Notes: generated by a model not told the origin, from the sequence alone. Counted from the stretch's first letter, positions 24,492-33,773 are shown. The stretch: 64,000 nucleotides of DNA from Bog-159 sp049511415 (GCA_049511415.1 JBEKYC010000018.1:36431-100430), one strand, 5' to 3'. Made by a program: numbers and translations.

Positions 24492-25832
24492 TCAGACGGA
24501 CTCGAAATATCGCGCCAGCTCCCAATCCGTGACGGCTTTCTCGTACTGCCGGACTTCCCACTCCCGGGTGCTGGCGTAGTGATCCACGAACTCCTCGCCT
24601 AACCATTCGCGCGCCACCGGGCTCTGGCGGAACAGCGCGGTGGCTTCCGCCAGCGTATGAGGCAGGGCCGGCGCCTCGCCCGCGTAAGCATTCACGGTAG
24701 GCGCGGGAAGCGCCAGCCGGCGTTCGATTCCATCCAGACCCGCCGCGAGCGAGGCCGCCATGGCGAGATATGGGTTGATATCCGCTCCAGTCACCCGCAA
24801 TTCGACTCGCGACGATTTTTTGCCGCCCGGGATCGCCCGGACGGCGGTGGTCCGGTTGTCCATGCCCCATGTGGCATTAATGGGCGCCCACGCGCCCGGC
24901 ACGGTGCGCTTGTAAGAATTGACGGTCGGGCAAAACACCGCCGCCAGATCCGCCATGTTTGTCACCAGTCCGGCGATGTAATGCCGCATGACCTCCGGCA
25001 TGGTGCGCTCACCATAAAAGAGATTATCCGGACTGTTTGCCGGGCTCAGGCTCTGATGCAGATGGCCGCTCGATCCCGGAAGTGCGGCGTTCCATTTGGC
25101 CATGAAGGTGGGCGTCAGGTTGTGCCGCGCGGCGATCTCTTTCACCGCGGTCTTAAACAGGGCCGCGCGGTCGGCCGCCAGGACGCCTTTTTCCACCGCG
25201 ATCGCCGCTTCGTAGACGCCCGGTCCTGTCTCGGTGTGAAATCCTTCCAGCGGCACATCGAAGGCCGCCAGAGCTTCGAGGATGCCGATGACCATTTCCG
25301 CATTCTCGGACGCACGCAATACGCTATAGCCGAACATGCCCGGCGTCAGTGGGGTGAGCCCGCCAAAGTGCTTATCGCGCAGGCTTTGCGGCGTCTCGCG
25401 GAAAATGAAAAATTCGTACTCCGCCGAAAAATGCGCGATATAGCCCTGTTCCGCCGCGCGCGCCAGCACGCGCTGGAATACCTGCCGCGGCGCAATGGCC
25501 AACGGCGCGCCATCCGGGCGGCAGAAATCCATCAGGAAAAAAGCGGTTCCCGGTTCCCAGGGCACCAGCCGGTAAGTCGCGAAGTCAATGCGGCAGTGTG
25601 CGTCCGGGTATCCCGTGTGCCAGCCGGTAAACTTCACGTTGTCGTACAACACGTCGCCGATATCCCATCCGAAGATGACATCGCAGAACCCCAAGCCGGA
25701 TTCCGCCGCCGACCAAAACTTCTCCAGACTGATATATTTCCCGCGCAGCAGCCCATCCGTATCGAACGCGCCCAGCTTCACGCGACGGACATGATTGTCT
25801 TCGAAACGCCGCTTAATCGATTGAAGGTCCAT
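24492..25832 (-). CDS. Glutamine synthetase-family ligase (PuuA-like)
   Basis: 446 residues from ATG 25832, whose A is the last base of the aldehyde dehydrogenase stop. GS motifs: AEYEFFIF (Mg2+ Glu pair), TGPGVYEAAI, GSSGHLHQSL (ATP/His motif), TVNSYKRTVPGAWAP, and SSRVELRVTGADINPYLAMAA. Length and N-terminus fit the GS-like enzymes that ligate glutamate to amines (gamma-glutamylpolyamine synthetase and relatives) rather than GlnA, which has a different N-terminal domain and adenylylation site. Coupling to an aldehyde dehydrogenase supports an amine or polyamine catabolic route; the substrate is inference. Confidence 0.85.
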   Translation of the reverse strand: MDLQSIKRRFEDNHVRRVKLGAFDTDGLLRGKYISLEKFWSAAESGLGFCDVIFGWDIGDVLYDNVKFTGWHTGYPDAHCRIDFATYRLVPWEPGTAFFLMDFCRPDGAPLAIAPRQVFQRVLARAAEQGYIAHFSAEYEFFIFRETPQSLRDKHFGGLTPLTPGMFGYSVLRASENAEMVIGILEALAAFDVPLEGFHTETGPGVYEAAIAVEKGVLAADRAALFKTAVKEIAARHNLTPTFMAKWNAALPGSSGHLHQSLSPANSPDNLFYGERTMPEVMRHYIAGLVTNMADLAAVFCPTVNSYKRTVPGAWAPINATWGMDNRTTAVRAIPGGKKSSRVELRVTGADINPYLAMAASLAAGLDGIERRLALPAPTVNAYAGEAPALPHTLAEATALFRQSPVAREWLGEEFVDHYASTREWEVRQYEKAVTDWELARYFESV

Positions 25833-27310
25833 CAGAGCGCCACCCATACCGACTTGATATTGGTATATTGTTCCAGCGCGTACGACCCCAGGTCGCGGCC
25901 GAAGCCGCTCTGCTTATAGCCGCCGAACGGCGACGCCGTGTCGAATCCATTGTAGGTGTTGATCCACACCGAGCCGGCTTTGATATCCGCTGCCATGCGA
26001 TGCGCCAGCTTGACGTCGCGCGTCCACACCGCCGAGACCAGCCCGTAGATGGTGCAGTTGGCGATCTCGACCGCTTCATCCGCATCGTGGAATTTCAGCG
26101 CGCAGAGCACTGGCCCGAAGATCTCTTCCTGGGCAATTTTCATCTGCGGCTTCACCTCGGAAAAGATAGTCGGTTTCACGAAGAACCCCTTGGCCTTGGC
26201 GCCTTCGGTATCGCGCTCGCCGCCGCATAACAGTTTGGCGCCTTCCTGCTTGCCCGACTCGATATAGTCCAGGATGCGTTCCATCTGCCGCCCGGAGACC
26301 TGCGACCCCATCTGCGTGCCCTTGTCCAGCGGATCGCCCACCTTCAGCTTGCGCGCGCGGTTGACCAACTCGTCCACGAAGCGATCGTGAATCTCTTCGT
26401 GCACTAGCAGCCGCGACGCCGCGCTGCAAATCTCGCCTTTGTTCGCGAAAATGCCCCAAAACGCCGATTTCACCGCGGCATCGAAATCGCAATCCGGGAA
26501 AATGATGTTGGGCGACTTGCCACCCAGCTCCAGGCTCAACCGCTTCAGGTTCGATTCGCCGGAGGCCACCAGCAGCCGGCGCGCCGTGCGTATGCTTCCC
26601 GTGAAGCTGATCTTGTCCACGTCCATGTGCAGCGCCAGCGCTTCGCCGGCCGTTTGGCCGTAGCCGGTGACCACGTTCAGCACGCCATCCGGCAGCCCCG
26701 CCTCCTTGCAGTATTCCGCCAGTTTCAGCGCGGTCAGCGGCGTCCACTCCGAGGGCTTCAGCACCACCGAACATCCGCATGCCAGCGCCGGGGCGACCTT
26801 CCACGCGGCGATCTGCAGCGGATAGTTCCACGGCACGATGCCGCCCACCACCCCCACCGGCTCGCGCAGCGTGTAATTCAAAAACGGCCCGTCCACCGGA
26901 ATGGTTTCGCCGTACAGCTTGCGCACCCAGCCGGCGTAATAGCGGAACGCATCGATGGCCGGGTCGACGTCCGCGCCGCCGGCCTCGCGCACCGTCTTGC
27001 CGTTCTCCAGCGACTCGATCACGGACAGCTCTTCGCGATGCTTCAGCAGGACCTCGGCGATATCCCACAGGATCTTCTCCTTCTTCGAGGGGTCCATGCC
27101 GCGCCAGGTCTTGCGCTCGAAGCTATCGCGCGCCGCGGCCACCGCGCGGTCCACGTCGCAAGCTTCGCTGTCCGGGACGGTGGTCAGTAACTCGCCGGTG
27201 GCCGGATTGATGATGTCGATTGTGCGGCCGCACTGGGCATTCTCCCAAAGGCCATTGATGAACACTTTGCCAGGTTGCAGTTGTTGTTTGATTTCTTCGG
27301 CTACGGTCAT
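25832..27310 (-). CDS. Aldehyde dehydrogenase (NAD(P)+)
   Basis: 492 residues of the ALDH superfamily. Motifs: VVGGIVPWNYPLQIAAWKVAPALACG (cofactor region), LKPSEWTPLTALKLAEY, ISFTGS, LELGGKSPNIIF (general-base Glu), NKGEICSAASRLLVHEEI (nucleophilic Cys), EEIFGPVLCALKF and GGYKQSGFGRDLG. Closest in pattern to betaine/gamma-glutamyl-aminobutyraldehyde dehydrogenases, which oxidise amino-aldehydes to acids. Next to a PuuA-like ligase this suggests a PuuC-like step. ATG 27310 overlaps the hicB stop as ATGA, so translation may be coupled with an antitoxin gene, an odd arrangement. Confidence 0.92.
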   Translation of the reverse strand: MTVAEEIKQQLQPGKVFINGLWENAQCGRTIDIINPATGELLTTVPDSEACDVDRAVAAARDSFERKTWRGMDPSKKEKILWDIAEVLLKHREELSVIESLENGKTVREAGGADVDPAIDAFRYYAGWVRKLYGETIPVDGPFLNYTLREPVGVVGGIVPWNYPLQIAAWKVAPALACGCSVVLKPSEWTPLTALKLAEYCKEAGLPDGVLNVVTGYGQTAGEALALHMDVDKISFTGSIRTARRLLVASGESNLKRLSLELGGKSPNIIFPDCDFDAAVKSAFWGIFANKGEICSAASRLLVHEEIHDRFVDELVNRARKLKVGDPLDKGTQMGSQVSGRQMERILDYIESGKQEGAKLLCGGERDTEGAKAKGFFVKPTIFSEVKPQMKIAQEEIFGPVLCALKFHDADEAVEIANCTIYGLVSAVWTRDVKLAHRMAADIKAGSVWINTYNGFDTASPFGGYKQSGFGRDLGSYALEQYTNIKSVWVAL

Positions 27311-27558
27311 GATTTATTGCCTCGTTGCGGTCCTAAGCCGCTGGCGGTACTTCGATTTTCTTTGGCGAGGCTTACCGGCTTGGGCACGGGCTCGCAGAAT
27401 TCGCGCAGGGTTTGAATGTGCCCGCGGATCGCCTCCTGGATATTGTGCCCGGTCTCCTCGATGGTTTTCCCGGTGGTGATACAACCCGGCAGGTCCGGCA
27501 CGTAAGCGGCCCAGTTGTGCTCTGCGCGTTCGAATATAACGGCGTACTTCAGACTCAT
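27307..27558 (-). CDS. hicB: HicB-family antitoxin-like protein
   Basis: 83 residues. The HicB partial RNase H-like fold is recognised: LKYAVIFERAEHNWAAYVPDLPGCITTGKTIEETGHNIQEAIRGHIQTLREFCEPVPKPVS (motif Y-V-P-D-L-P-G-C). It lacks a long C-terminal DNA-binding domain, as in the short HicB class. It overlaps the broken hicA upstream as ATGA and the aldehyde dehydrogenase downstream as ATGA, so it stands in the middle of a coupled run. With the toxin frameshifted it may persist as a regulator or as a remnant. Confidence 0.85.
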   Translation of the reverse strand: MSLKYAVIFERAEHNWAAYVPDLPGCITTGKTIEETGHNIQEAIRGHIQTLREFCEPVPKPVSLAKENRSTASGLGPQRGNKS

Positions 27559-27747
27559 CTCTTTGCCTCCAGTCCGGCGGCTCGGAGAACCGACCTTAAC
27601 GTGCCCACTGACACGTCATCGCCCGGATGCCGGTACAGTCATCACGTTTGGTTTCGTACCGTGTTTGAAGTGACGATGGCTTCCTGTAGTTCGAGCATGC
27701 CGCCAGCCATCCGATTCCAGCAGCCGGATCAAATCGCGGACCTTCAC
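27555..27747 (-). pseudogene. hicA: HicA-family mRNA interferase toxin with a frameshift
   Basis: Minus-strand translation from GTG 27747 gives KVRDLIRLLESDGWRHARTTGSHRHFKH..., a clear HicA start with the catalytic His in TGSHRHFKH. After MTVP the frame meets a stop (GR*). Reading one base over continues HPGDDVSVGTLRSVLRAAGLEAKR to a TGA at 27557-27555 that overlaps the hicB ATG as in an intact hicAB pair. The total length of 193 bases is one base over a codon multiple, so a single-base insertion (or two-base loss) near 27615-27625 explains it. Either a real inactivation or a sequencing error. Confidence 0.75.
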
Positions 27748-27800
27748 CAGCTTTCATTGTAGCCGCAACCTGATCGGCGTTCGGCGTTACGCCCCGAGCT

Positions 27801-28115
27801 TTATCCCGCCTGTGGCCTACCGACCGTGCAGACCAAGACACCGACACAGATGAGAAAGCACGCGATGGATACGCCATACAGCGTCCAAATCCTCTTGCGC
27901 AGGCGCCCCGTGGGATAAAGCCTCTTATACTCGCGAAAGAGTCGTTGGTGTTTGGACCAATACCAGAACAGCCAATCAAACCGCTGCTCCCATGGAAGCT
28001 TTTGGTTGACCTGATCGATCATACCCCAGGAGGCTAAGTTCGCCGCCAGACCGCACGCCGGGCTCGACGCCAGCGCGGTAACCCCGATAATCAAGCGGAC
28101 TTCCATCGCGTTCAT
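27801..28115 (-). CDS. Small two-helix membrane protein
   Basis: 104 residues from ATG 28115 (a second ATG lies three codons in). Hydrophobic segments at residues 7-28 (RLIIGVTALASSPACGLAAN) and 80-99 (YGVSIACFLICVGVLVCTVG) flank an aromatic and basic middle (WEQRFDWLFWYWSKHQRLFREYKRLYPTGRLRKR). The much longer frame continuing to 28925 is antisense to the esterase gene and is rejected. No family recognised. Divergent from the esterase, 18 bases apart. Confidence 0.6.
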   Translation of the reverse strand: MNAMEVRLIIGVTALASSPACGLAANLASWGMIDQVNQKLPWEQRFDWLFWYWSKHQRLFREYKRLYPTGRLRKRIWTLYGVSIACFLICVGVLVCTVGRPQAG

Positions 28116-28133
28116 GATAACCTGAGCCTTCCT

Positions 28134-28991
28134 ATGCCCTCCAAGCTCGCCTGCCTCGCAGCCCTGCTTTGCGCCTCCGCCTTCGCCGCCACCCCCGGCG
28201 AAGAGATTCGCCTCTGGCCCGACGCCGCGCCCGGCTCGGAAAAAGAAACCGCGCCCGAAGTCTTTGACGCATCGCCTAATTCCAACCTGCCCAAGCGATT
28301 CACCGTGGTGCACTACCCCTCCATCTATGTCTTTCTGCCGCCCAAGGAGAGGGCCAACGGCACGGCTATGGTGGTGGCGCCCGGCGGCGGACACAACCAG
28401 CTCGTCATCGACAAAGAGGGCTGGGAAATTGCCGCGTGGCTCAATCAGAACGGCATCGCCGCTTTCGTCTTGAAGTATCGTCTCGCCCGCGCCCCCAATT
28501 CGCATTACACGGTCGCCGGCGAAGCCTTGGCCGATTCCGCCCGTGCCGTGCGTACCGTCCGCAGCCGCGCCGCCGAATGGGGAGTCGATCCCGCCCGCAT
28601 CGGGTTCATCGGCTTTTCGGCGGGTGGGGAACTCACCGCGCTTATCGAGACGCGCTTCGATGCCGGAAACCCCGCCGCGCCGGACCCCATCGACCGCGTC
28701 AGTTCGCGCCCCGATTTCGCCGCCGCCATCTATCCCGGATTCCGGCCCGGCTCCATCACCGTTCCCAAGGACGCGCCGCCCACGTTTCTCATGTGCACCG
28801 ATGAGGACCGCGGCCACGTCGTCACCACTGTGAACCTTTATCTCGATCTTGAAAAGCAGGGTGTGCCCAGCGAGATGCACATCTATGAGAAGGGCGCCCA
28901 CGGCGTCGGCATGCGGTCGGGGCATCTGCCGGTGGCCACCTGGCCCGACCGCTTCCGCGACTGGCTGCTGGACCGCAAGCTGATTCAGTAG
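28134..28991 (+). CDS. Secreted alpha/beta-hydrolase (esterase/acetylxylan esterase-like)
   Basis: 285 residues with a signal peptide (KLACLAALLCASAFAA). The alpha/beta-hydrolase fold is shown by the oxyanion segment VVAPGGGHNQLV, the nucleophile elbow GFSAGGE, a candidate acid in MCTDEDRGHV and the histidine in KGAHGVGM. The N-terminal EEIRLWPDAAPG is typical of BD-FAE/Axe-like esterases of plant-polymer-degrading bacteria, which deacetylate xylan-type substrates. Substrate is inference. Convergent with the NAD(P)-binding gene: both stop codons are adjacent at 28991/28992. Confidence 0.85.
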   Translation: MPSKLACLAALLCASAFAATPGEEIRLWPDAAPGSEKETAPEVFDASPNSNLPKRFTVVHYPSIYVFLPPKERANGTAMVVAPGGGHNQLVIDKEGWEIAAWLNQNGIAAFVLKYRLARAPNSHYTVAGEALADSARAVRTVRSRAAEWGVDPARIGFIGFSAGGELTALIETRFDAGNPAAPDPIDRVSSRPDFAAAIYPGFRPGSITVPKDAPPTFLMCTDEDRGHVVTTVNLYLDLEKQGVPSEMHIYEKGAHGVGMRSGHLPVATWPDRFRDWLLDRKLIQ

Positions 28992-29651
28992 TCAGACCGC
29001 GTTGATGTCGGCGCTTTCCAGAATCGGCTGCGGCGCGCCTTGCCCAGCCACTCTGATCATGGCCCGTCCGATCTGCTGCGTGGTCGTCACGTATTGCGGA
29101 AAGCGCTTATATAACCACGGCAGCACCGGCGCCACCACGGCGATTCCAACACGATAGAGACGGGTCCGAGATTGTATCCCATCGAGGGGAATAATCGCCC
29201 CCGGCCGGAGCATATACGCAGCTCGGAACGGCAGCCGCAACAGTGCATTCTCGGTCGCGCCCTTTACCCGCGCCCACATGCTGCTCCCTCGCTCTGAGCT
29301 GTCCGTGCCCGCGCCGGATACGTAGACGAACGTCATGCCGGGATTGAGCCGCGCCAATGTCCCGGCGGCTGCGAGTGTAAAATCGTACGTGATGCGCCGG
29401 TAGGCCGCCTCCGTCATTCCCACTGAGGTGATTCCCAGACAGAAGAAGCAAGCATCCAATCCACGCATCTCGCCCTCGATCGGCGAGTAATCCAGAAAAT
29501 CGGAGTAAACCACTTCGCGCAACTTGGGATGCTCCCGGCCGGTCCGCCCGCGCCCGATCGATAGCACGCTCTCCACACTCGCATCGCGCAGGCATTCCAG
29601 CAAGACACCCTGCCCCACCATCCCGGTCGCGCCAAAAATAATTACCTTCAT
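28992..29651 (-). CDS. NAD(P)-binding epimerase-like protein
   Basis: About 219 residues from ATG 29651 (MKVIIFGATGMVGQG), with ATG 29660 three codons upstream also possible. The Rossmann glycine motif GATGMVGQG opens the protein; VLSIGRG, DACFFCLGITSVGM and MTFVYVSGAGTDSSERG are typical of the short atypical SDR/HTATIP2-like NAD(P)-binding proteins. The catalytic YxxxK of classical SDRs is not evident. Role unknown; may bind NADPH without classical dehydrogenase activity. Confidence 0.8.
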   Translation of the reverse strand: MKVIIFGATGMVGQGVLLECLRDASVESVLSIGRGRTGREHPKLREVVYSDFLDYSPIEGEMRGLDACFFCLGITSVGMTEAAYRRITYDFTLAAAGTLARLNPGMTFVYVSGAGTDSSERGSSMWARVKGATENALLRLPFRAAYMLRPGAIIPLDGIQSRTRLYRVGIAVVAPVLPWLYKRFPQYVTTTQQIGRAMIRVAGQGAPQPILESADINAV

Positions 29652-29739
29652 TACGATCATTACAGCACGGGAGGAGTTCAATGATGTGACCAAGACCTGC
29701 TGATACAATGGGGCCAGCGTCCGGAGAGGATCGCGTGAC

Positions 29740-30734
29740 ATGCGACTAACGATTTGTTTTGTCATGCTGATTTCGGCTGCTTATTCCGCGGATTTTACTA
29801 CATACATTGGCGGGGCAAGCCAAACTTCAAATCAATCTACTATCGGTGGGCTGGCAACAGACTCCGAAGGCAACACCTATGTAACCGGCAGCAATGCATT
29901 CGTCACCAAATTAGATCCCGCCGGAAACATTGTGTTCACCAACACATTCGGCCCAAGCGGAAGCTACAGCTATGGATATTCCATCGCTGTCGATTCTTCG
30001 AACAACATTTGGGTGGGAGGCCAGACCGTCGCGGCTAATTTCCCGCTCGTGAACGCGCTGCAGTCCTCCGTGGTTTCGTCCGGAAGCGGGTTTTTGATGA
30101 AAATGGGCGGCGGACGGAACGGTGCTCTACTCTTCGTACTTAGGCGGCACGCTGGGCGCCAGCGCGGTAAGTGGCATAGCCACGGACAACAGCGGCAGTG
30201 TTTATGTGACTGGCTGGACCGATGCCGCGGACTTTCCAACTACGCCCGGCCTACCCGCGTCACCGGTGAGCGGTGGATTGGCGCCTGTCTATGGCTTGTT
30301 TTGCGGCCAAACTCAGCTCTACTGGACAGAAAATCCTGTATTCGACCGTGATTGCGGGACCCCCGGAATGCGCCTCTTGTTTTCCTGTGCCCGAGACCTT
30401 GGGCGCGCCGGGGTCGCGGTGGATGGATCGGGCAATGCCTTAGTAGCCGGCGGTACCAATACCCAACTACCGGCGATAACCAGTGCGACTTCCGGCCCTG
30501 GATCGTTTGTCTTTAAGATCGATCCCGCCGGAAACGGAATTGTCTATTTTGCTTATCTCGGGGCAGTCACCTCGATCGCATTCGGCGGGACCCTCCCCCG
30601 GACTCATCGATGGGCTCATGCAGATCAACGTGATCATCCCGGCTCAAAACCAGACGCCGCAGCTACAGGTGGTGTTTGATCCTGCTGGCGCCGCGCAAGG
30701 GACCTTCCTCGGATTCGTCTGGGTGTCGCGGTAG
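29740..30734 (+). pseudogene. SBBP-repeat secreted protein, broken by several frameshifts
   Basis: The start is intact (MRLTICFVMLISAAYSADF, signal peptide; then GLATDSEGNTYVTGSNAFVTKLDPAGN, an SBBP blade). Coding then moves between frames: first near 30115, again near 30305 (AKLSSTGQKILYST), back near 30400 (AVDGSGNALVAGG), and again near 30590, ending PGLIDGLMQINVIIPAQNQ...FVWVSR, which matches a TIGR03437-like Solibacter tail. So the ancestor was a beta-propeller protein with that tail, now decayed and probably shortened. Four or more shifts make sequencing error unlikely. Confidence 0.8.
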
Positions 30735-30788
30735 GACAACGCACTCCGAATCGTGTGCTATCCTGTTGTCAGTTACTGAGAGGAGCGC

Positions 30789-31118
30789 ATGAGCAAACCC
30801 ACCGGCCTCGTCCAAGGCACTCTGGATCTCCTGATCCTGACGGTCATCGCCCTGGAACCCATGCACGGCTGGGCCATCGCCCAACGCATCCGCCAGATCT
30901 CCGGCGACGTGCTGCAGGTCGGCCAAGGCGCGCTTTATCCGTCCCTCCACAAGCTCGAACAAAATGGCTGGATCCGCGCCGAATGGGCCGTCAGCGAAAA
31001 CAACCGCCGCGCCAAGTATTACACCCTCACCAAGGCCGGCCGCAAGATCCTCGATCAAGAGGCCGCCCAATGGGAGCGTCTCTCCACAGCCATCACCCAG
31101 GTGGTGCGCGCAAACTAA
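30789..31118 (+). CDS. PadR-family transcriptional regulator
   Basis: 109 residues with GAGAGGAG close before the ATG. PadR winged helix: LVQGTLDLLILTVIALEPMHGWAIAQRIRQIS, VGQGALYPSLHKLEQNGWI (recognition helix), EWAVSENNRRAKYYTLTKAGRKIL. Short PadR proteins of this kind lie directly before ADOP-type permeases throughout the Solibacter group, as here (6 bases before the next gene), and probably regulate them. The ligand is unknown. Confidence 0.92.
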   Translation: MSKPTGLVQGTLDLLILTVIALEPMHGWAIAQRIRQISGDVLQVGQGALYPSLHKLEQNGWIRAEWAVSENNRRAKYYTLTKAGRKILDQEAAQWERLSTAITQVVRAN

Positions 31119-31124
31119 CGAGTC

Positions 31125-33773
31125 ATGCGCCTCCGCGACATATTCCATCAGCGCCTGCGGTCGCTCTTCTCCCGCAGCACCGTCGAGAGCGATCTCGACG
31201 AAGAACTCCGCTACCACCTCGAACGCCAGATCGAATTGAATCTCGCCGCCGGAATGCGCCCCGCCGAGGCCCGCCAGGCCGCCTTGCGCACGTTTGCCGA
31301 TTTCGAACAAACCAAAGAGGAGTGCCGCGACATGCGTAAAATGAACCTGATCGACGAACTGCGGCAGGACCTGCGCTTCACCACCCGCCAGTTCGCTAAG
31401 AACCGTGCATTTACCGCCACCGCCATCCTGGTGTTGGCCCTGGGTCTGTGCGCCAGCGTAGCGATCTTCGCTTTCGTTGACGCCGCCCTCATCAAGCCGC
31501 TACCTTATCCCAATGCCACCCGCCTTGCCGGCGTATATGAGAGCATTCCCCAGTGTCCCCGTTGCAACCTCTCCTACCTCGATTACCTCGACTGGAAGAA
31601 ACTAAACAAAGTCTACCAGTCGCTCGAAGCGTACACCGGCGCCGGCTTCATCGTCACTACGCCAGGCGGCGCGCGGCCGTCCCATGCCGCGCGCGTCAGC
31701 GCGGGATTCTTTCGCGCCCTGGGCGTCACGCTCCCCCTCGGCCGCGATTTCCATGCGGGCGAAGATCTGCAGGGCGCGCCGCGCACCGTTATCTTGAGCT
31801 ACGTAACCTGGCGCAATCAATACGCCGGCAGGTCGGATATCGTCGGGCAAACCGTGACGCTCGATAGCCTGCCCTATGTGATCATCGGTGTGCTGCCGCG
31901 CGACTTTCACTTCGCCCCGGAAGGCGCCGCCGAGTATTGGACCGCTCTCGACCCCGCCCGTTCCTGCGAGCAGCGGCGCAGTTGCCACAACCTTTATGGT
32001 GTAGCCCGGCTGAAGGACGGCGTTTCCTTTCAAGCCGCGCAGGCCGACACAGTCCTGATCGCGCGTCAACTCGAAGAGCGGTATCCCGACTCCAACCACG
32101 GGCAGGGCGCCAATGTCGTGCCGCTTACCGAAGTGATCGTCGGCGATATCCGCCCTATCCTGCTGGTCTTGCTCGGCGGCGCGGCCTTGTTGCTCCTGAT
32201 CGCCTGCGTGAATATCGCCAGCCTCCTGCTGGTCCGCTCCGAAAGCCGCCGCCGCGAGATGGCGGTGCGCAGCGCGCTGGGCGCCTCGCGCGCCCGTTTG
32301 ATCCGTCAGTTTGTGACCGAGGGGCTGGTACTGGCTGCGGCCGGTAGCACCCTGGGCATGGCCGCAGCCGCCTGGGCTACGCGCCTCCTCGTTCTCCTGA
32401 TCCCGGAAGAAATGATGGCCGGTATGCCCTTTCTGTTAGGCTTGGGACTGAACGGCAGGGTGTGGACTTTTGCCGCGGCCATCACCCTGCTCGCCGCCCT
32501 GGTGTTCGCCCTCACCCCCGCCTTGCGTCTTTCATTTATGGAAATGCGCGACGGACTCGCCGAAGGCAGCCGCGGCTCGGCCGGCAATACATGGCGTCGC
32601 CTGGGAGCCCGCCTGGTGGTGGTCGAACTGGCCACCGCCATGGTGTTGCTGGTGGGCGCCGGACTTCTCGGCCAGAGCTTATATCGACTCCTGCGTGTAG
32701 CCATCGGCTTCCGGCCCGACCATCTGGTCACCATGGAAGTCGACGCGCCCGATGCCACCTATGGCAAAGACCCGCAAGCCGTGGCGCTCGGCCGGCAACT
32801 CCTCGATCGCGTCTCCAACCTGCCCGGCGTAAAATCCGCCGGGCTCGTCAGCGTCTTGCCCGTGAACTTCAACGGCAACACGGATTGGATTCGCTTCGTG
32901 GGCAAGCCGTACAACGGCGAGCACAATGAAGTGAACGAACGCGATGTTAGCGCCGACTTTTTTCCCACCCTAAAAGCGAAGCTCCTGCGCGGCCGTTACT
33001 TTACCGAAGCCGACGACCAGTCGAAGCCGAACGTGGCGGTCATCAACCAGACCCTGGCCCGCAAATATTTCCCCGGCGAAGACCCCGTCGGCAAGCAGTA
33101 TGGCGACATCAGCCTGTCGCCAAAATCCATCCGCACAATCATCGGCGTGGTGGAAGATATCCGCGAAGGCCAGCTTGATTCCGAAATCTGGCCCGCCGAG
33201 TATCTGCCCTTTAACCAAAGCCCGGACACTTACTTCAATCTCGTCGTGCGCACCTCCCAGGCCGGTCTTTCCATCCTTCCGTCGCTGACCGCCACGATTC
33301 ACGGGATTGACCGCGGGATTGTGGTACTGGGAGGCGCGTCCATGGAAAAGCGCATCGAGGACTCCCCATCGGCGTATATCCGCCGGTCTTCGGCGTGGCT
33401 GGTGGGAGGTTTCGCCGCCGTCGCCCTGCTCCTGGGAGTGGTCGGCCTGTACGGAGTGATCGCGTACTCGGTCGGCCAGCGTACGCGCGAGATCGGCGTT
33501 CGCATCGCCCTCGGCGCGGAACGTAAGTCCGTTTACGGGCTCGTCCTGAAAGAAGCCGGATCACTGGCAGTCATCGGCATACTGGCCGGAGTGCTGGCGT
33601 CCCTGCTGGCAACCAAGTTGCTGCGCAAGCTGCTCTTCGGCATTCAATCCTGGGATATTCCGACCTTGATCGCCGTGGCTGTCGTACTTGCGGTAGCCAC
33701 GCTCCTGGCGAGCTACATTCCGGCGCGCCGGGCCGCCTCCGTCAACCCGGTGGAAGCCCTGCGTGCCGAGTAA
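31125..33773 (+). CDS. ADOP-type duplicated orphan ABC permease
   Basis: 882 residues. An N-terminal cytosolic stretch (1-75, ESDLDEELRYHLERQIELN) precedes a first half with a transmembrane helix (TATAILVLALGLCASVAIFAF, near 100), a MacB-like periplasmic domain, and an FtsX three-helix block (about 350-470, VLLGGAALLLLIACVNIASLLLV). A second half repeats this, with VVVELATAMVLLVGAGLLGQ, another periplasmic domain and a final FtsX block (about 765-875, GQRTREIGVRIALGAERKSV). This is the acidobacterial duplicated orphan permease family (TIGR03434-like), permeases encoded without an ATPase. Function unknown. A relic of a second copy lies at 35329-35540. Confidence 0.93.
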   Translation: MRLRDIFHQRLRSLFSRSTVESDLDEELRYHLERQIELNLAAGMRPAEARQAALRTFADFEQTKEECRDMRKMNLIDELRQDLRFTTRQFAKNRAFTATAILVLALGLCASVAIFAFVDAALIKPLPYPNATRLAGVYESIPQCPRCNLSYLDYLDWKKLNKVYQSLEAYTGAGFIVTTPGGARPSHAARVSAGFFRALGVTLPLGRDFHAGEDLQGAPRTVILSYVTWRNQYAGRSDIVGQTVTLDSLPYVIIGVLPRDFHFAPEGAAEYWTALDPARSCEQRRSCHNLYGVARLKDGVSFQAAQADTVLIARQLEERYPDSNHGQGANVVPLTEVIVGDIRPILLVLLGGAALLLLIACVNIASLLLVRSESRRREMAVRSALGASRARLIRQFVTEGLVLAAAGSTLGMAAAAWATRLLVLLIPEEMMAGMPFLLGLGLNGRVWTFAAAITLLAALVFALTPALRLSFMEMRDGLAEGSRGSAGNTWRRLGARLVVVELATAMVLLVGAGLLGQSLYRLLRVAIGFRPDHLVTMEVDAPDATYGKDPQAVALGRQLLDRVSNLPGVKSAGLVSVLPVNFNGNTDWIRFVGKPYNGEHNEVNERDVSADFFPTLKAKLLRGRYFTEADDQSKPNVAVINQTLARKYFPGEDPVGKQYGDISLSPKSIRTIIGVVEDIREGQLDSEIWPAEYLPFNQSPDTYFNLVVRTSQAGLSILPSLTATIHGIDRGIVVLGGASMEKRIEDSPSAYIRRSSAWLVGGFAAVALLLGVVGLYGVIAYSVGQRTREIGVRIALGAERKSVYGLVLKEAGSLAVIGILAGVLASLLATKLLRKLLFGIQSWDIPTLIAVAVVLAVATLLASYIPARRAASVNPVEALRAE

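Noticed and set aside
28116..28925. Minus-strand extension of the small membrane protein at 27801-28115
   Set aside because: Lies wholly antisense to the secreted esterase, and residues upstream of ATG 28115 look like reversed esterase codons.
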